DNA of 64,000 bases from Bretschneidera sinensis. Its lineage: Eukaryota; Streptophyta; Magnoliopsida; Brassicales; Akaniaceae. The notes beneath the pieces are model-generated. The model did not search any database. It was not told the origin of the DNA and was given only the letters and a program-made list of their open reading frames with translations. The stretch lies in assembly GCA_023935145.1 (NCBI GenBank), contig CM043702.1, positions 77,965,320 to 78,029,319 of the forward strand, read 5' to 3'. This document shows positions 11,408 through 22,629 of this stretch, piece after piece. How positions within the stretch are numbered: position 1 is the stretch's first letter; each line of letters begins with the position of its first letter. The position numbers were made by a program, and so were the translations under genes.

Positions 11408-14400
11408 TTGATTAAATTTACAGAGGTTTTTCACGTTCCAAGTGCGAGGGATGGGCTTGCCATTCAACTCCTCAAGCTCGAGCGTGCCGGCTCGAAAAAA
11501 ATTTTTGATGCGATACGGGCCTTCCCAGTTTGGGACGAGCTTCCCCATTTCCCGTGAATGTAGCACTTTTTTTTCGTAGAACAAGATCATATAGCTTAAA
11601 GCTTCTCTCTTGGACTCAAATGTTGTAATACCTAGCCTCTCTTTATTGATAAGCAGCTAGCCTAATTTGATCTTTGTATTAGGCTTCGTCTATAAGGTCG
11701 GTATTCATCCATAGGGCTTCTTCATTGTTGGCTTGCTCGAAACTCTATATTCACAATGAGAACACCCCGATCTCTAGAGGGATGACTACTTTGCAGCCTT
11801 ATGCCATTAAGAAAACAGTTTCTGTCATGGTTTGATAAGCTCATAGTACGTTTGAAAGATAGTTAATCCATTGTTTGTCAGCTTCATCTAGCCTTTTCTT
11901 CATGCTCTGTAAAAATGTCCTGTTGGTCCCCCCAGCTTATCCATTAGCCTGCGGATACCCTACGGAAGAGAATCAATGCTTGATGCGAAGCTCTTTGCAG
12001 AATTCCTTAAACCGAGCGCTGTCAAACTGCTCATTGTTATCAGTGACCAGTATTCGAGGCATGCCGAACTGACACACTATGAACTTCCAGACAAAACCTA
12101 GAGCTTGATGATTTGTTATGTTGGCGAGTGGTTCTACTTCCACCCACTTGGTGAAGTAATCTATTACTATGAGAAGATGTTTTCTCTGATTAGGCGCTCT
12201 AGTGAAAGGACTAAGGAGATCCATTTGCCACATGGAGAAGGGAAGTGGGTTGGTGATCGAGGTAAGGGGGATCGTCGGTCTGTGAGGTACATATGAGTAA
12301 TGCTAACAACTCTAGCATCACTTCACAAGTTTCGTAGCATCTCTCTGCATTTTGGTCCTGTAATATCCTTGATGAAGCACTTTGAAGGCTAATGCTCATC
12401 TTCCGATGTGATTTTCGCATACCCCATCATAGACCTCTCGAAAGGCATGGTCAGCCTCCGCGGACCTAAGACATTTCAGATAAGGCGTAGTGAGACCCTT
12501 TTAGTATAACTATTCATTTATAACAGCAAATCTGGAAGTGCGAGGAATAAACTTCTTGGTTTCACTCCTCTATTCGGGGAGCTGTCCATCACGTAAATAC
12601 CAGAGGATCAGGTCTGCCCACATTTCTCCTTTCGTCACTGATAGTACATATACTTCATCATTGCTCGGGGTGGCGAAGTCTCAAGTTAGACGGCTTAGGA
12701 TAGCTCGGTCTGTTGGGATGAGGTGAGTCGTCCTAGTGTCAGCTTTCGAATTCTCCTCTCGAAGAACCTGAGTTATCCAGAATGTTCTAAATGTAATGGG
12801 AAATTCTTTAGCATTCTTAAGATATCAAGAGATCTCACCCCAGGCTTCAAATTAACCATTCATCTGATTTACCACTAGTTGTGAGTCGATGTATATGTCT
12901 AGGGCTTCAGCGGCCATCGCTTTTCCCAGCTTTATTCCGGCGAGTAATGCCTCATACTCTACTTCATTATTGGAAGCTTTAAACCCAAATCTTAAAGCAT
13001 ATTCAACGATAAATCTATTTGGACTGCAAAGGATGAGCCTTGCTCCACTTCAGAAACTGTTCGATGAGCTATCTACATAAAGAGCCCACTGCGAAATTTG
13101 TTCGGATCTACCTGGAGTGTTGTCTTTACATTGAAGTCTGTGAGGGCTTGAGCCTTAATGACTTTTCAAGGGTTGTATCGAATATCGAATTCTCCTAGCT
13201 CTATCGATCACTTTACCATTATCCCTGAAATGTCCCGCTTATAAAGCACTTATCTCAGCGGTTGATCTGTCAAGAGGATGGTAGTGTGTGCTTGGAAATA
13301 TAGTTAGAGTTTCAGCACTGTAATTAAGAGGGCATACGCCATCTTTCTATTGGGAGGTACCATACCTCAACATCATGGAGAATTTTGCTAACATAGTACA
13401 TGGGTTTTTGGACACCCATGTTTTTTTTAATCAAAACTGAGGCCACTACTTCTTGCTCATTCAATAAATATAGGAAGAGTTCTTTTTCCATGACACGTTT
13501 GGTCAGAAGCGGGGCTCCTCAAAGGTTTTATGATAGTCTTTAGTCCAGATAAAGTCTGTTGCTTTCTTAATGGCTCTGAAGAAGGGGAGACACTTCTTTG
13601 CAGATTTCGACATAAAACAATTCAGTGCTGCTACACGTCCCGTCAACCTTTGTACTTTCTTTATCATACAAGGAGGGGTCATACCGAGGATAGCCTCGAT
13701 CTTCTTTGGGTTAGCTTCTATCCCTCTTTAGGTGACCATGAAACTGAAGAACTTCCCTCTAGTGACTCTGAACGCGCACTTCGCAGGATTCAACTTCATC
13801 TGGTGATGCCAAAGTACCTCGAATGCCTCCTCTAGGTCGAAGTTGTGGTCTTTTGCTTTGACACTCATGACCAGCATATCATCAACATAAAATTCTATAT
13901 TTCTTTTGATCTACTCATGAAAGATCTTGTGCACTAATCTCTGATAGGTCGCCCCAGCGTTTTTAAGCCCAAACGACATGACTTTGTAATAGTAAAACCC
14001 TTGGTCAGTAACGAAGGATGTTTTCTCCTGGTCAGGCTTGTGCATAAGGATTTGCTTGCAGCCAAAACAAGCATCCATGAAAGTCAAAAGTTCATTATCT
14101 GAGGTGGTGTCAACCAGCTGATCAATCCGCGGCAAGGGAAAATTGTCTGTCGGATAGGCCTTACTCAGATTTGTGAAGTCAATACAGATTCACCACTTGC
14201 AGTTGGGTATCCTGACCATCACCACATTGGACACCTAGTCTGGATAGTCTGTCTCCCAGATAAATTCAGTCGCGAGTAGTTTATCAACTTTGGTCTTGAT
14301 GGCAGCTTGCTGCTCGGAGGCAAATGATTTTTTCTTTTAAGTAACTGGCTTGTAGTTTGGGTCCATGTTTAGCCGGTGCACGATGACTTCAGGGCTAATC

Positions 14401-15265
14401 CCGAGCATATCCAAGGTTGACCATACAAACAAGTCTTGATTCTTTCGAATAAGAGAGAGAAAATTATTTGAGATTCTCAGGGAGACCAGAGCCAATTTGG
14501 ACCGTTTTGGAGATGTCTTCACCAAGCGGAACAGTGATTAGTTTCTCTATGGGCTGGCCATGCGGGGTTTTGACCTTATCTTTAAAGTATTCCACTTCGA
14601 GGGGCAGAGCCTCAGTTTTATTTCCTCATCTTACAAAATTCAGATAACAAAACCTAGAGACCTGCTGGTCTCCTTTGACCTTACCCACTCCGTCGTCAGT
14701 GGGGAACTTCATTTTTAAATGGTAGGTGGAAAGAACCGCCTTCAGTTCGTTGAGAGTGGGTCTATCGAGAACCACATTGTAGGACGACGGTTGTTTAACT
14801 ACTAGAAAAGTAGTTTGTACAGTAGTAGTCTTTGGAGCCATCCCTGCGGTGATCGTGAGAACTATGTTGCCTTCTGGGAACACCAGAGCCTAAAGCCCCT
14901 GAGAAACCATATAGTTGGGTGGAGATCGATTTTAGCTGACTATCTTTCAAATGCATCTTCTGAAAAGCATCATAGAATAAAATGTCCACCAAACTTCCGT
15001 TATCCACCAAGATGTGTCTGATGTTGTGGTTAGCTATAAGGAGGGAAATTACCACAACATCATCGTACGGGGTTTGTGCTCTGTCCAGATCATCATCCGT
15101 GGAGGAGATTGTCTTATTTGTCTTCCTTCGCTTATAAGGCTCGTTCACGAAAGCTATGAACTTGGCATATGTTTTCTTGTTCTGCCCAGAGTTGCCTCCG
15201 ACAGCTAGTCCACCACAGATTGTTTTGATAATTCTAGTGACTGTTACTTCCTGGCCTTCTTGGTC
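11408..15265 (-). pseudogene. element A gag end and pol: PR, RT, RNase H, IN
   Basis: Read on the minus strand. The gag end (ICGGLAVGG) is followed by a protease with HILVDNGSLVDILFYDAF near 15030-14975, then VVLDRPTLNELKAVLSTYH near 14780-14720. RT starts near 14400 (HRLNMDPNYKPV) and includes PRIDQLVDTTSDNELLTFMD and an intact YVDDML at about 13890. RNase H and integrase follow. The integrase core holds MDLLSPF (near 12225), VTDNNEQFD (near 12030), and a broken third region where the motif around the catalytic glutamate reads QANG-stop-AGGTNR (near 11950). The C-terminus (GPYRIKNFFRAGTLELEELN) ends near 11408. Numerous stops and frameshifts make it inactive. Confidence 0.9.
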
Positions 15266-15275
15266 AAGTGTCTCT

Positions 15276-15975
15276 TGGTCTTAGTGAGTATAGCCAACTC
15301 TTAGCTCTATCCTTCAAAGCGAAAGGAAAGACCTTAAGCCTCACAATGTCATTGGTTTCATCTTGACTATGAAAAGTCACGACTACTTCCTCAAACTCTC
15401 TAATGTGCACTTATGGGTTTTCATTGTCCAAGCCATGAAATATAGGGAGTAATTGAATCATCCCTGGTTTAAGATCTAATTGGTGAGTATTGGCTGGAAA
15501 CATGATGCATGATGGTGTGGCTGTATGTGTAGGGTGGAGGTAATCCTGAAGTGTCCTAGCAACATTCTCATTAAGGTTATCGGGCATGTTAACAAAATCC
15601 TCTAAATTCTCACTTGGGTTTCCACTATGGGTTGATCTAGGTGAGGTTTCACTATCAGACTCAGAAGGAGAGGGTAATTCTAGTTCGGGTCCTCTAATGA
15701 ATCTACCTTGCAAATCTCTCGGTCTAAGCATGTACCAAATGAATCAGAGAGGAAATAAATAAAACAAAATAATAATAAAAAAAATCAGAAAATCAAAACT
15801 TAGAAAAAAGAACAATAATAAAAAATATTATAAAAATAAAGGAGGAAAAAAATAATAATAATAATGCAGCAAGCTAAAAGAAGGAACGATATTACTGTCT
15901 TTACAGCTATTGAAAAGAAAAACTATTTACAACTCTTCTTCCGTTATGTCTCAAAGTTGATAAACTTCCTTGTAT
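15276..15975 (-). mobile_element. Athila-like leader and gag fragment embedded in element A gag
   Basis: About 700 bp match element I (about 27768-28435) and element E (about 50870-51400) instead of Tat. On the minus strand it carries the gag start region (LRPRDLQGRFIRGPELELP, DYLHPT, CIMFPANTHQLDLKPGMIQ) plus the noncoding leader before it (pyrimidine-poor AAAATAATAATA tract and GCAGCAAGCTAAAAGAAGG). Both ends switch abruptly to Tat sequence: at 15276 to the Tat gag end and at 15975 to the Tat gag start. No LTR, primer site or target duplication surrounds it. Confidence 0.85.
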
Positions 15976-16222
15976 GCTTTAATGATTGGAATAGTGGGAT
16001 GCACTGAGGTGGCTCCTCTGAGATCTTCAAAAGGATCTATCTCCACATGACAAGGATGTTGCATCCCGGAAGAGATTGCAGGTCCCAACCAGAGGTCATG
16101 TGTTCAAACAAAGCAGGGAACCTTGAGCCAAATTGCTGGCTGTGAGTATTGTTTTGCATAGGTGCGGCGCTGGTTCCGGTGATTTCTTTGCCATTATTCT
16201 TCGTGGTGTTTCTAGGCGGCAT
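15976..16222 (-). pseudogene. Tat gag N-terminus of element A
   Basis: Begins MPPRNTTKNNGKEITGTSAA on the minus strand, the usual asparagine- and basic-rich start of Tat gag, 78 bp inside the 5' LTR. It runs about 60 codons before the foreign Athila-like block replaces the rest of gag. Confidence 0.65.
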
Positions 16223-16280
16223 GGCAACTGATGGGTTCTTTGGATTTCTTTGCTTCTATTGGTCAGTGAAAGATTGATTT

Positions 16281-16299
16281 CCCACGGACAACGCCAATC
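16281..16299 (-). other. element A primer-binding-like site
   Basis: Directly inside the 5' LTR the minus strand reads GATTGGCGTTGTCCGTGGG, a degenerate relative of the TTGGCGCCGTCTGTGGG type used by Tat elements. Its position next to the LTR end supports the assignment and the element orientation. Confidence 0.65.
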
Positions 16300-16815
16300 T
16301 GTTGATGTCAAAAATCTACTGCTGAGTTAGAGGCCTGAAATCCTGAGATCTGCGCAGGAAGAGAACAATGAACTAAAGAGTCGTTGAATGGAGAGGGGGG
16401 TGGTGCCTCCAAAGACTCTTTGATGCCTTTGTTAGTGTGAAGTTTTTTGAGAGAAAACGAAGAGGATTGTGATTGCAGTATTGATGGTGTTTGTAATGAA
16501 ATTGAATTGTGTTGAGATCTGCATACCTTAGATTTTTTATAGTGGTTCAGGGAGCAAGTTCATTACGTGCTCAGGACGACACGATCCCTGAGATCCCACT
16601 TTTATTTCGAGGGTTCTTGTTACGTGTACAGGGACGACGCAGTCCTTGAAATCTTGCTTCCATTTTTGCATGTAAGAAGTTTGTAAGTGATTACGGCTTC
16701 TTCATCTGCTCTGCTATGTACCCACTATTTACACAGCCACGTATCATCCGGTCATTAGAGGGGGACTTATCCACGGGTCTCTAGGCTACTAGAGAGCGAA
16801 TTATTTACTCCATCA
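16300..16815 (-). repeat. element A 5' LTR
   Basis: 516 bp, starting TGTTGATG and ending CATCA in window orientation. A minus-strand TATA-like CTATAAAAAA is at about 16532-16542. Divergence from the 6553-7057 copy is easily visible, so the insertion is not recent. Confidence 0.85.
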
Positions 16816-17896
16816 CTTAGTATCTCAAGGCCTCAAGCTATCATGTTTTCTCTCCTTGTATATTTTTACCCTTCAAAGTTCAAACATTGAAATCTATTGC
16901 AGAGCAACATTGTTAAATCCAAGTTAATTCAAGTCAAAAAGAGTATAGAAGGCATCTATATTTTTCTTAAAAGAACTTTTGTAATGTAAAATGTCATAAA
17001 ACCCAAAAATAGACATGATCTCAGTGGAAGTTCTATTCATAATCATAAAAACTTGAGAAATCAAACTAATTGTTTATTGTTCATCAATATATAACTAGTA
17101 AGAATTAGTAACCATGCAGCTAGACTTGATAGTATTAGAAGAAAAATTTTCGAGTTTGATTTCCACTTTTTTTTTTTTTTTTGGAGAATGCTTCCACATT
17201 AAACAAAGCTAATCAGGAATCTTTTAAGTCATTAGTGGTTGCCTTTGTTTTTGTTTTAATTTCTATGACAACAAGTAATATTGGAAAGTATATTTCCTTT
17301 TAGAAGAGTAATTAATTTCCCAAAAATCTAAGAAATACCCTTTTTTTTAAAGTATAGTGAATTAGTTACCTTTTGGCTCCACTTTAAGCATGATGAACCT
17401 CCTCACTACTTATATTGGCTTCAACTTTCAAGTTATTATAATAAGCGAGTGGTGCTATGCGTTCCAAATTTTATCTCAAGCTTATTTATCTCCTTTTAAG
17501 GTCAATGGTCTAACTTAAATGATTGCCACTAGGATACAAAGAAGAGGTTAATTTAGGCTCTTTAACTTCAGAACCTTTGAACTGGAATTGTAGATTGTTT
17601 TACTTTTACCATCACTATCAAATGGTATCCTCTACCATGTGAAGACAACAATATTGGGCTTATGTACTAAATAACTATACTTTTTTTTTTCATTTGGAAT
17701 AAATAACTACTAGTACTTTAGTTTTATCTATTGTGAAATTTTGTAGAACAGGTTTTAGGATGTTAAAGTTTGTGCATAATCAAACTTGTAGTATCAAAGA
17801 AACTGATGTTGTTCTGCTAGTTAGGTTGCCAAAACATTTTCTCTACTCAGTAATCTGCTGCATCATCATTTTGCATAAATAACTACAAGAACCTTA
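16816..17896. other. unassigned CACTA internal sequence
   Basis: AT-rich continuation of the CACTA element after element A. No coding frame, splice-supported exon or family motif is recognisable. It may contain decayed transposon introns or captured sequence. Confidence 0.4.
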
Positions 17897-18095
17897 GTGC
17901 TCATTTGGTTTACCACTTTACCATATTAAAAAGAAGGATTGCATTAGTAAAAGGATATGATTAAATAATTTTCATAAAATAGTGGGATAAGATCATTTTA
18001 TGTTTACTTTTATATCAAATGTAAGATTGAATGAAGTCATCACATTTTATCTTATTCATCCTCTTATCTTTCTCCTAATCCTATTCACAAAGCAC
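17897..18095. mobile_element. Tourist-like MITE in the CACTA element
   Basis: A 199-bp AT-rich block starts GTGCTCATTTGG and ends CACAAAGCAC, with imperfect terminal inverted repeats beginning GTGCT. TTA flanks it on both sides (17894-17896 and 18096-18098), as expected for PIF/Harbinger-type MITEs. No coding capacity. Confidence 0.55.
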
Positions 18096-18167
18096 TTAAA
18101 TTACTGTAAACAATTAACTACAAGAATTTATGTCATAAACAATTAACTACAAAAATTTATGCACATG

Positions 18168-18255
18168 GGCTGGTGCACATTATAATGCTCCAAAAAAAAA
18201 AGCCACATATAGTGTATAACTATAATTAACGACAGCTTTGGTTTAGGCAACTCAT
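18168..18255 (+). repeat. direct repeat copy 1 inside the CACTA element
   Basis: GCACATTATAATGCTCCA followed by an A run and ATAATTAACGACA is repeated at about 21118-21200 with roughly 85 percent identity over some 85 bp. Origin unknown; it may mark a duplication that enlarged the element. Confidence 0.6.
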
Positions 18256-19441
18256 CACATCTCACATCATCATGTGTTTTTTTTTTCTTCTTTTTTCAAT
18301 ATCATATGTTTTTTCTTTATAATTTCTTAAAAGATATATTAATCTTTTTCTCTCTTAATTTTTATGTTGGTTGTTGATAAAGTTGAATAAATATTGTGAC
18401 TAATTCTGTCGTATTTTTTTATTTTTTAAGATATAAGTATGTTTATATTTTTATATATACAGATTTCAAAAACATGTTTAGGTCAAAACCTATTTCTCCC
18501 TCAATCAGAGCTATTATGTCAAACCAATCTCCAGTTGGGTCTTCACAACATCAAGAAGATGTTGAACCTGAGCATGAGTATCAACTTGAAGATGATCTTG
18601 AATCTCAAAGTGATTCTGAGCTCAGCCCAACAAGAATAGAAAGTCAAAACAATGATAATGAAGAATACAAGATAATTAGTAATTTTTGTATTATAAGACA
18701 TTCTATTTAAAACTAGTTTGATATCACAGTGTTATCCTATTTATAAAATTTATGTTTTTAATGTATAGATTCTCAAGGGAGGGTGAGAAATCAAACACAT
18801 GTCATGCAAACATCACAAGTGTAGTCCTCGGAACGTGGGGAGAAAATTGTGGTCCATTTCAACGCACTTAATCAACCTGTGGAAAAGGTGGACAAATATT
18901 AAGTAGCCGGTTGAGTAAAGTTGCAAAGAGAAGGAACCTTTGTCCACTTCGGTACGCGGATTGGAAGAAGTTGCCTTCCAACTACAAAAAAGGACCTTGT
19001 TTTATTTATTCGAGTAATTAACAATGACCAATTTGGGGGTTTTCTTCCTTTTTCTTTTATGGTGTTGTACATGCATATACTCCTGAAGACCGAAAATACT
19101 TATTTATACTATTTCTTTTCTTTGTTGTAGATGAAGTTTCATTATCCTATGATTGAGACAATTGAAAAAATATTAGTGAGGATGATCGGTAAAAAATGGA
19201 AGGACTACAAGTATATGCTTAAAAGGGACCATGTGAGGAACAAAACAAAGCAACAAGTTTTGAGCAATAAAGTTCCAAAAGGAGTAGATAAAGACCAGTG
19301 GAAACAACTTGTGAACTACTGGTTTTCTCAGCATAGTGGGATTGTTTATTCTTAATTATGTTCATTAGAATTCTTATTGTTTCTATTTTCTTTTAATGAT
19401 TGATTAGTCAAATTTGTTTATGCTTGTTGTAGAAATATTCT

Positions 19442-20010
19442 ACGATAGGGACAGCAGCATGTCAAAGACAACAATGTTCTCACACGTCTAGATCAAAGAG
19501 TTTTACTAGAAAAAGAGATGAATATGTGAGCTGATTTACTTCATTCATCCAATTTTTCATTTGAAATGTAGTGTATTGAGTCATTGTTTGAACTCTTTTC
19601 ATAAATGGTAGGAGATGAAAAAGAGATGAATAGATCAAAGAGTTTTACTAGAAAAAGAGATGAATATGTGAGTTGATTTACTTCATTCATACGATAGGGA
19701 CAACAGCATGTCAAAGACAACAATGTTCTCACACGTCTAGATCAAAGAGTTTTACTAGAAAAAGAGATGAATATGTGAGTTGCTTTACTTCATTCATCCA
19801 ATTTTTCATTTGAAATGTAGTGTATTGAGTCATTGTTTGAACTCTTTTCATAAATGGTAGGAGATGAAAAAGAGATGAATAGATCAAAGAGTTTTACTAG
19901 AAAAAGAGATGAATATGTGAGTTGATTTACTTCATTCATCCAATTTTTCATTTGAAATGTAGTGTATTGAGTCATTGTTTGAACTCTTTTCATAAATGGT
20001 AGGAGATGAA
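19442..20010 (+). repeat. nested tandem duplication across a TNP1-like exon and intron
   Basis: A 249-bp unit starting ACGATAGGGACA occurs at 19442 and 19691. Within it a shorter unit containing GATCAAAGAGTTTTACTAG is repeated again. It copies exon sequence (RSKSFTRKRDEY) and the following intron up to the acceptor AAATGGTAGGAGATGAAA. Splice sites are therefore present more than once. Confidence 0.85.
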
Positions 20011-20102
20011 ACATGGAACTGAGCCAGGGTGCTTAGAGTTTTTTACTGAAACCCATAAACACAAGGATGGAACTTTTATTGATGAAACATCAAGATAAAT
20101 TA

Positions 20103-21560
20103 TGGTAAGTTAAAAAAAAAAAACTAGTTCTCAAATACTTGACTAGATGTTACCCTCTAATATGATAATTAAGGTTTATTTAATATGATGTTTCAATACT
20201 TATTTCAATTTTTTTTATATTCTAAGAATTGCTTCAATTCATTTTTTTCCTCCTTATTCTGTGGGCCTCCTCTCCTTTTCAGTTCCATTACAAACCTAAA
20301 ATTGCTCAATCCTTTTGATATTGACACATGCAAGTATGTACATATATATAAAAAAAATATATCCCACTATTATGTAACATTATAGTTTATTCAATCATGG
20401 ATATTTTTTAAAATGTGAATTAAGAAAAATGAGATGTTTTCATTACCTTGCTTAACACTTTCAGCTTCTAGTATCCCTAGTTCTAATCAATAGGTAAAAT
20501 GGGGATTAGAACCTTGCTCATACCTTTGGCTCATGAAGGAAGACTTGTTCTAGAAATCCATTTTATTTTTCTTATAGGATAAAAGCTTCAGGGAGTTCCT
20601 ATTACAGAAGAGAAATATTATAGGATGCTTTGCATACAGAGTAGTTGCATCCCTTAGATGGCTTCCTTTTAATTACATAAGGACTCACTCTAGGAAAGGA
20701 TTTATACCTAGACTAGCCCTACTTCTTCCTTTTATGCTCGAACTCTTGTTGGAGTTTGAGATCATAGGACCAGGCTTGCAAACACTTCCTACTCCCTAAG
20801 AAGAGTCCTTAGGAAAGGAGACTACATCTTTAAAGGAATAGGAAGGAACAAAGTAAATGAGGCACTCACCTTCAACTCAAAAGAAAGCACTGTTTTAAAT
20901 ACCTAAAGCGGATCCTGCTGGAGCAATTGTAGTAAAAATAAATCAATAGGACCAATTGGTTTAAGATATGAATGCTTACCTCTGCTCCTATACGATAGTC
21001 GTTAACTGCAATGTAGGGAATTTCCTTACTCAAAAGTATGAGAGTGCAGCATAGTAAGAGTGAAAGCTTTTACCTCCTTCACAGTGTTAGCCCTTCCATA
21101 AGGCCAGTTGCACCAGCCCCTGCACATTATAATGCTCCATAAAAAAGTCATGTGCAGTGTATAAGTATAATTAACGACAACCTTGGTTAAGGTAACTCTA
21201 AAATAAGGATCCAGTCCTATGTGACATCAAAATAAACATCATCACCACCTGCTAATTACATCTAGTATCCATGTACCTTGACTTCTTCTCACAAAATGGT
21301 AGACCCAAGAAAATTAACTTGTCCTTCACTAACCTTTGAATTTGAAAAAAGATTAAAATGGGCTGTTTAAAATGGTGACTTGATTTGCTTTTGGAACTAT
21401 AATTTCTTAGAAGATGGACTTTTGAGAAGGAAATCAATATGTTTTAACATTCTGCTTTGTACTTTATCTCTATTCCTAATGATGTATCAAAGCTATTCTA
21501 ATGATCTATATAGTTGGTTGTGGCTAGTTTCTTTGGATTTTATTTCTGTTCTTCTTTTGC
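20103..21560. other. long intron-like region of the TNP1-like gene
   Basis: Starts with donor-like GTAAGTT and ends near TTTTGCAGGAGG. No coding frame is convincing. It contains the second copy of the direct repeat (about 21106-21200). The stretch 20450-21090 is less AT-rich than its surroundings and may be an unrecognised insertion. Confidence 0.4.
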
Positions 21561-22229
21561 AGGAGGATTTATGGAAAAAGAGGGGAAACTCTGCCCATTT
21601 TTTTGTAAAATCTGATTGCTTAACTTTTGTTCTTTTTTTTTTTTTGTAACTTTCGTTGCAAATAGCTACTCACTCTTTAGGAGAGTTTGTTTATTATCGT
21701 TGTTATTTCTTAATTTTAGGAGACTGCTGAGGCTCATGTGGCCGAACTTGTTGCTACTTCAGGATCTTCTAATGCTAGTAATAATTTACAAATACAAAAT
21801 GAAGTCTTCACGGAACTTATGGCTGAAGAGACTTCTGGACGTGTACGAGATCAAGGGTTTGAAGTTAATCCCACCGACGCGTTTGGATTTTCAGCTCAGA
21901 TTAGGAATGATGTGGGATACAATGGACCTTATATTGAAGAGATACATTATTTGAAAGCACAAATAGAAGAAATCAATAAAAAGCATGAGCATCAGATTTA
22001 AGAAATAACGACGAAGCACGATGATCAAATGACCAATATGTAGTCCCAAATGGATGAGCTCAAGTCTTTACTATAGGGGTTGGTTAATAGATGATCTCAT
22101 ATTTGATTTCAATTGTAATGATACATAAAATATTTATTGAGACTTCATTTCAATTACTTAGTTGTGTATGAATTTTTGTGTGTCATGAAATGACTTAGGT
22201 ATTGATATTTGAATTTATATGGGTTTGAT

Positions 22230-22256
22230 GATATATATATATATATATATATATAT
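22230..22256. repeat. AT microsatellite
   Basis: Thirteen or so AT dinucleotides just inside the right end of the CACTA element. Confidence 0.9.
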
Positions 22257-22329
22257 GAATAACAGGGGTTAACTATATATACATATATATATAGTAGGTG
22301 TTGATATTAAATCTAAAATAATGCAAAAA

Positions 22330-22626
22330 CATAAGACAGGTGTATTCTGGTGCTTTAAAGTGCCCCAAAATTCTCGTACTATGGCACTTTAAAGCGCCAC
22401 AAAGTGGTGCTTTAAAGCGCCAATATATGCATAAGAGGATCGGTATATTGTGGTGCTTCTTAGTGACGAGAAGCACACTGCGGTGCTTCTGGTAAGCGCT
22501 AGCTATGGCATTGAGACACCACATATACTGGCACTTGGTTAAAGTGTCGATATCACATATCGCGACACTTTAAAGCGCCAAAATATGCATAAAGAAGCAC
22601 CGATGGGTGCTTGTTATCTTATAGTG
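22330..22626. repeat. CACTA right subterminal repeats and terminus
   Basis: The near-palindromic motif GGCACTTTAAAGCGCC and variants recur about six times between 22345 and 22590, with AAATATGCATAA spacers like those of the left end. The terminus TTATCTTATAGTG closes the element at 22626, followed by the duplicated AGA. Confidence 0.85.
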
Positions 22627-22629
22627 AGA

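Larger units (their letters stand above)
6553..16815 (-). mobile_element. element A: Tat-lineage Ty3/gypsy retrotransposon inserted in the CACTA
   Basis: Two LTRs (6553-7057 and 16300-16815) enclose a primer-binding-like site, a chimeric gag, pol with protease-RT-RNase H-integrase order on the minus strand, an antisense gene on the plus strand, a 48-bp tandem array and a polypurine tract. Integrase downstream of RNase H identifies Ty3/gypsy. The long region beyond pol with an antisense gene is typical of the Tat lineage. Flanks are ACTAG (6548-6552) and CTTAG (16816-16820), sharing only the last three bases, so the target duplication is imperfect. Many stops in pol show it is dead. Confidence 0.9.
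18474..22080 (+). pseudogene. TNP1-like CACTA gene with Transposase_24 features
   Basis: A split, decayed gene that would encode the DNA-binding accessory protein of a CACTA element. Likely exons: 18474-18679 (MFRSKPIS, then an acidic Q/E/S-rich stretch); 18770-19005, with IVVHFNALNQPV and in-frame stops; 19131-19350, with MIGKKWKDYKYMLKRDHVR and KGVDKDQWKQLVNYWFS, the core of the plant Ptta/En/Spm family; 19433-19524; 20002-20102 (THKHKDGTFIDET); and 21721-22077 ending in a heptad-like coiled coil (YIEEIHYLKAQIEEINKKHE) broken by stops. Donor and acceptor dinucleotides are visible at most joints. The exon-intron area at 19442-20010 is duplicated. Partner transposase TNP2 is not present. Confidence 0.75.
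4345..22626 (+). mobile_element. CACTA (En/Spm-type) DNA transposon, 18.3 kb, with nested elements
   Basis: Left terminus CACTACAAGATA at 4345 and right terminus ending TATCTTATAGTG at 22626, whose complement is CACTATAAGATA, form imperfect terminal inverted repeats. AGA flanks both ends. Subterminal repeat arrays lie inside each end. A TNP1-like gene with Transposase_24 features lies at 18474-22080. I find no TNP2 (Transposase_21) coding sequence, so the element is probably non-autonomous. Without the Tat element A (6553-16815) it would be about 8.0 kb. It interrupts the minus-strand LINE, so it is younger than the LINE and older than element A. Confidence 0.9.

Noticed and set aside
6548..16820. 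Exact target duplication of element A
   Set aside because: ACTAG and CTTAG share only three of five bases; I report the LTR ends but do not claim a proven duplication.
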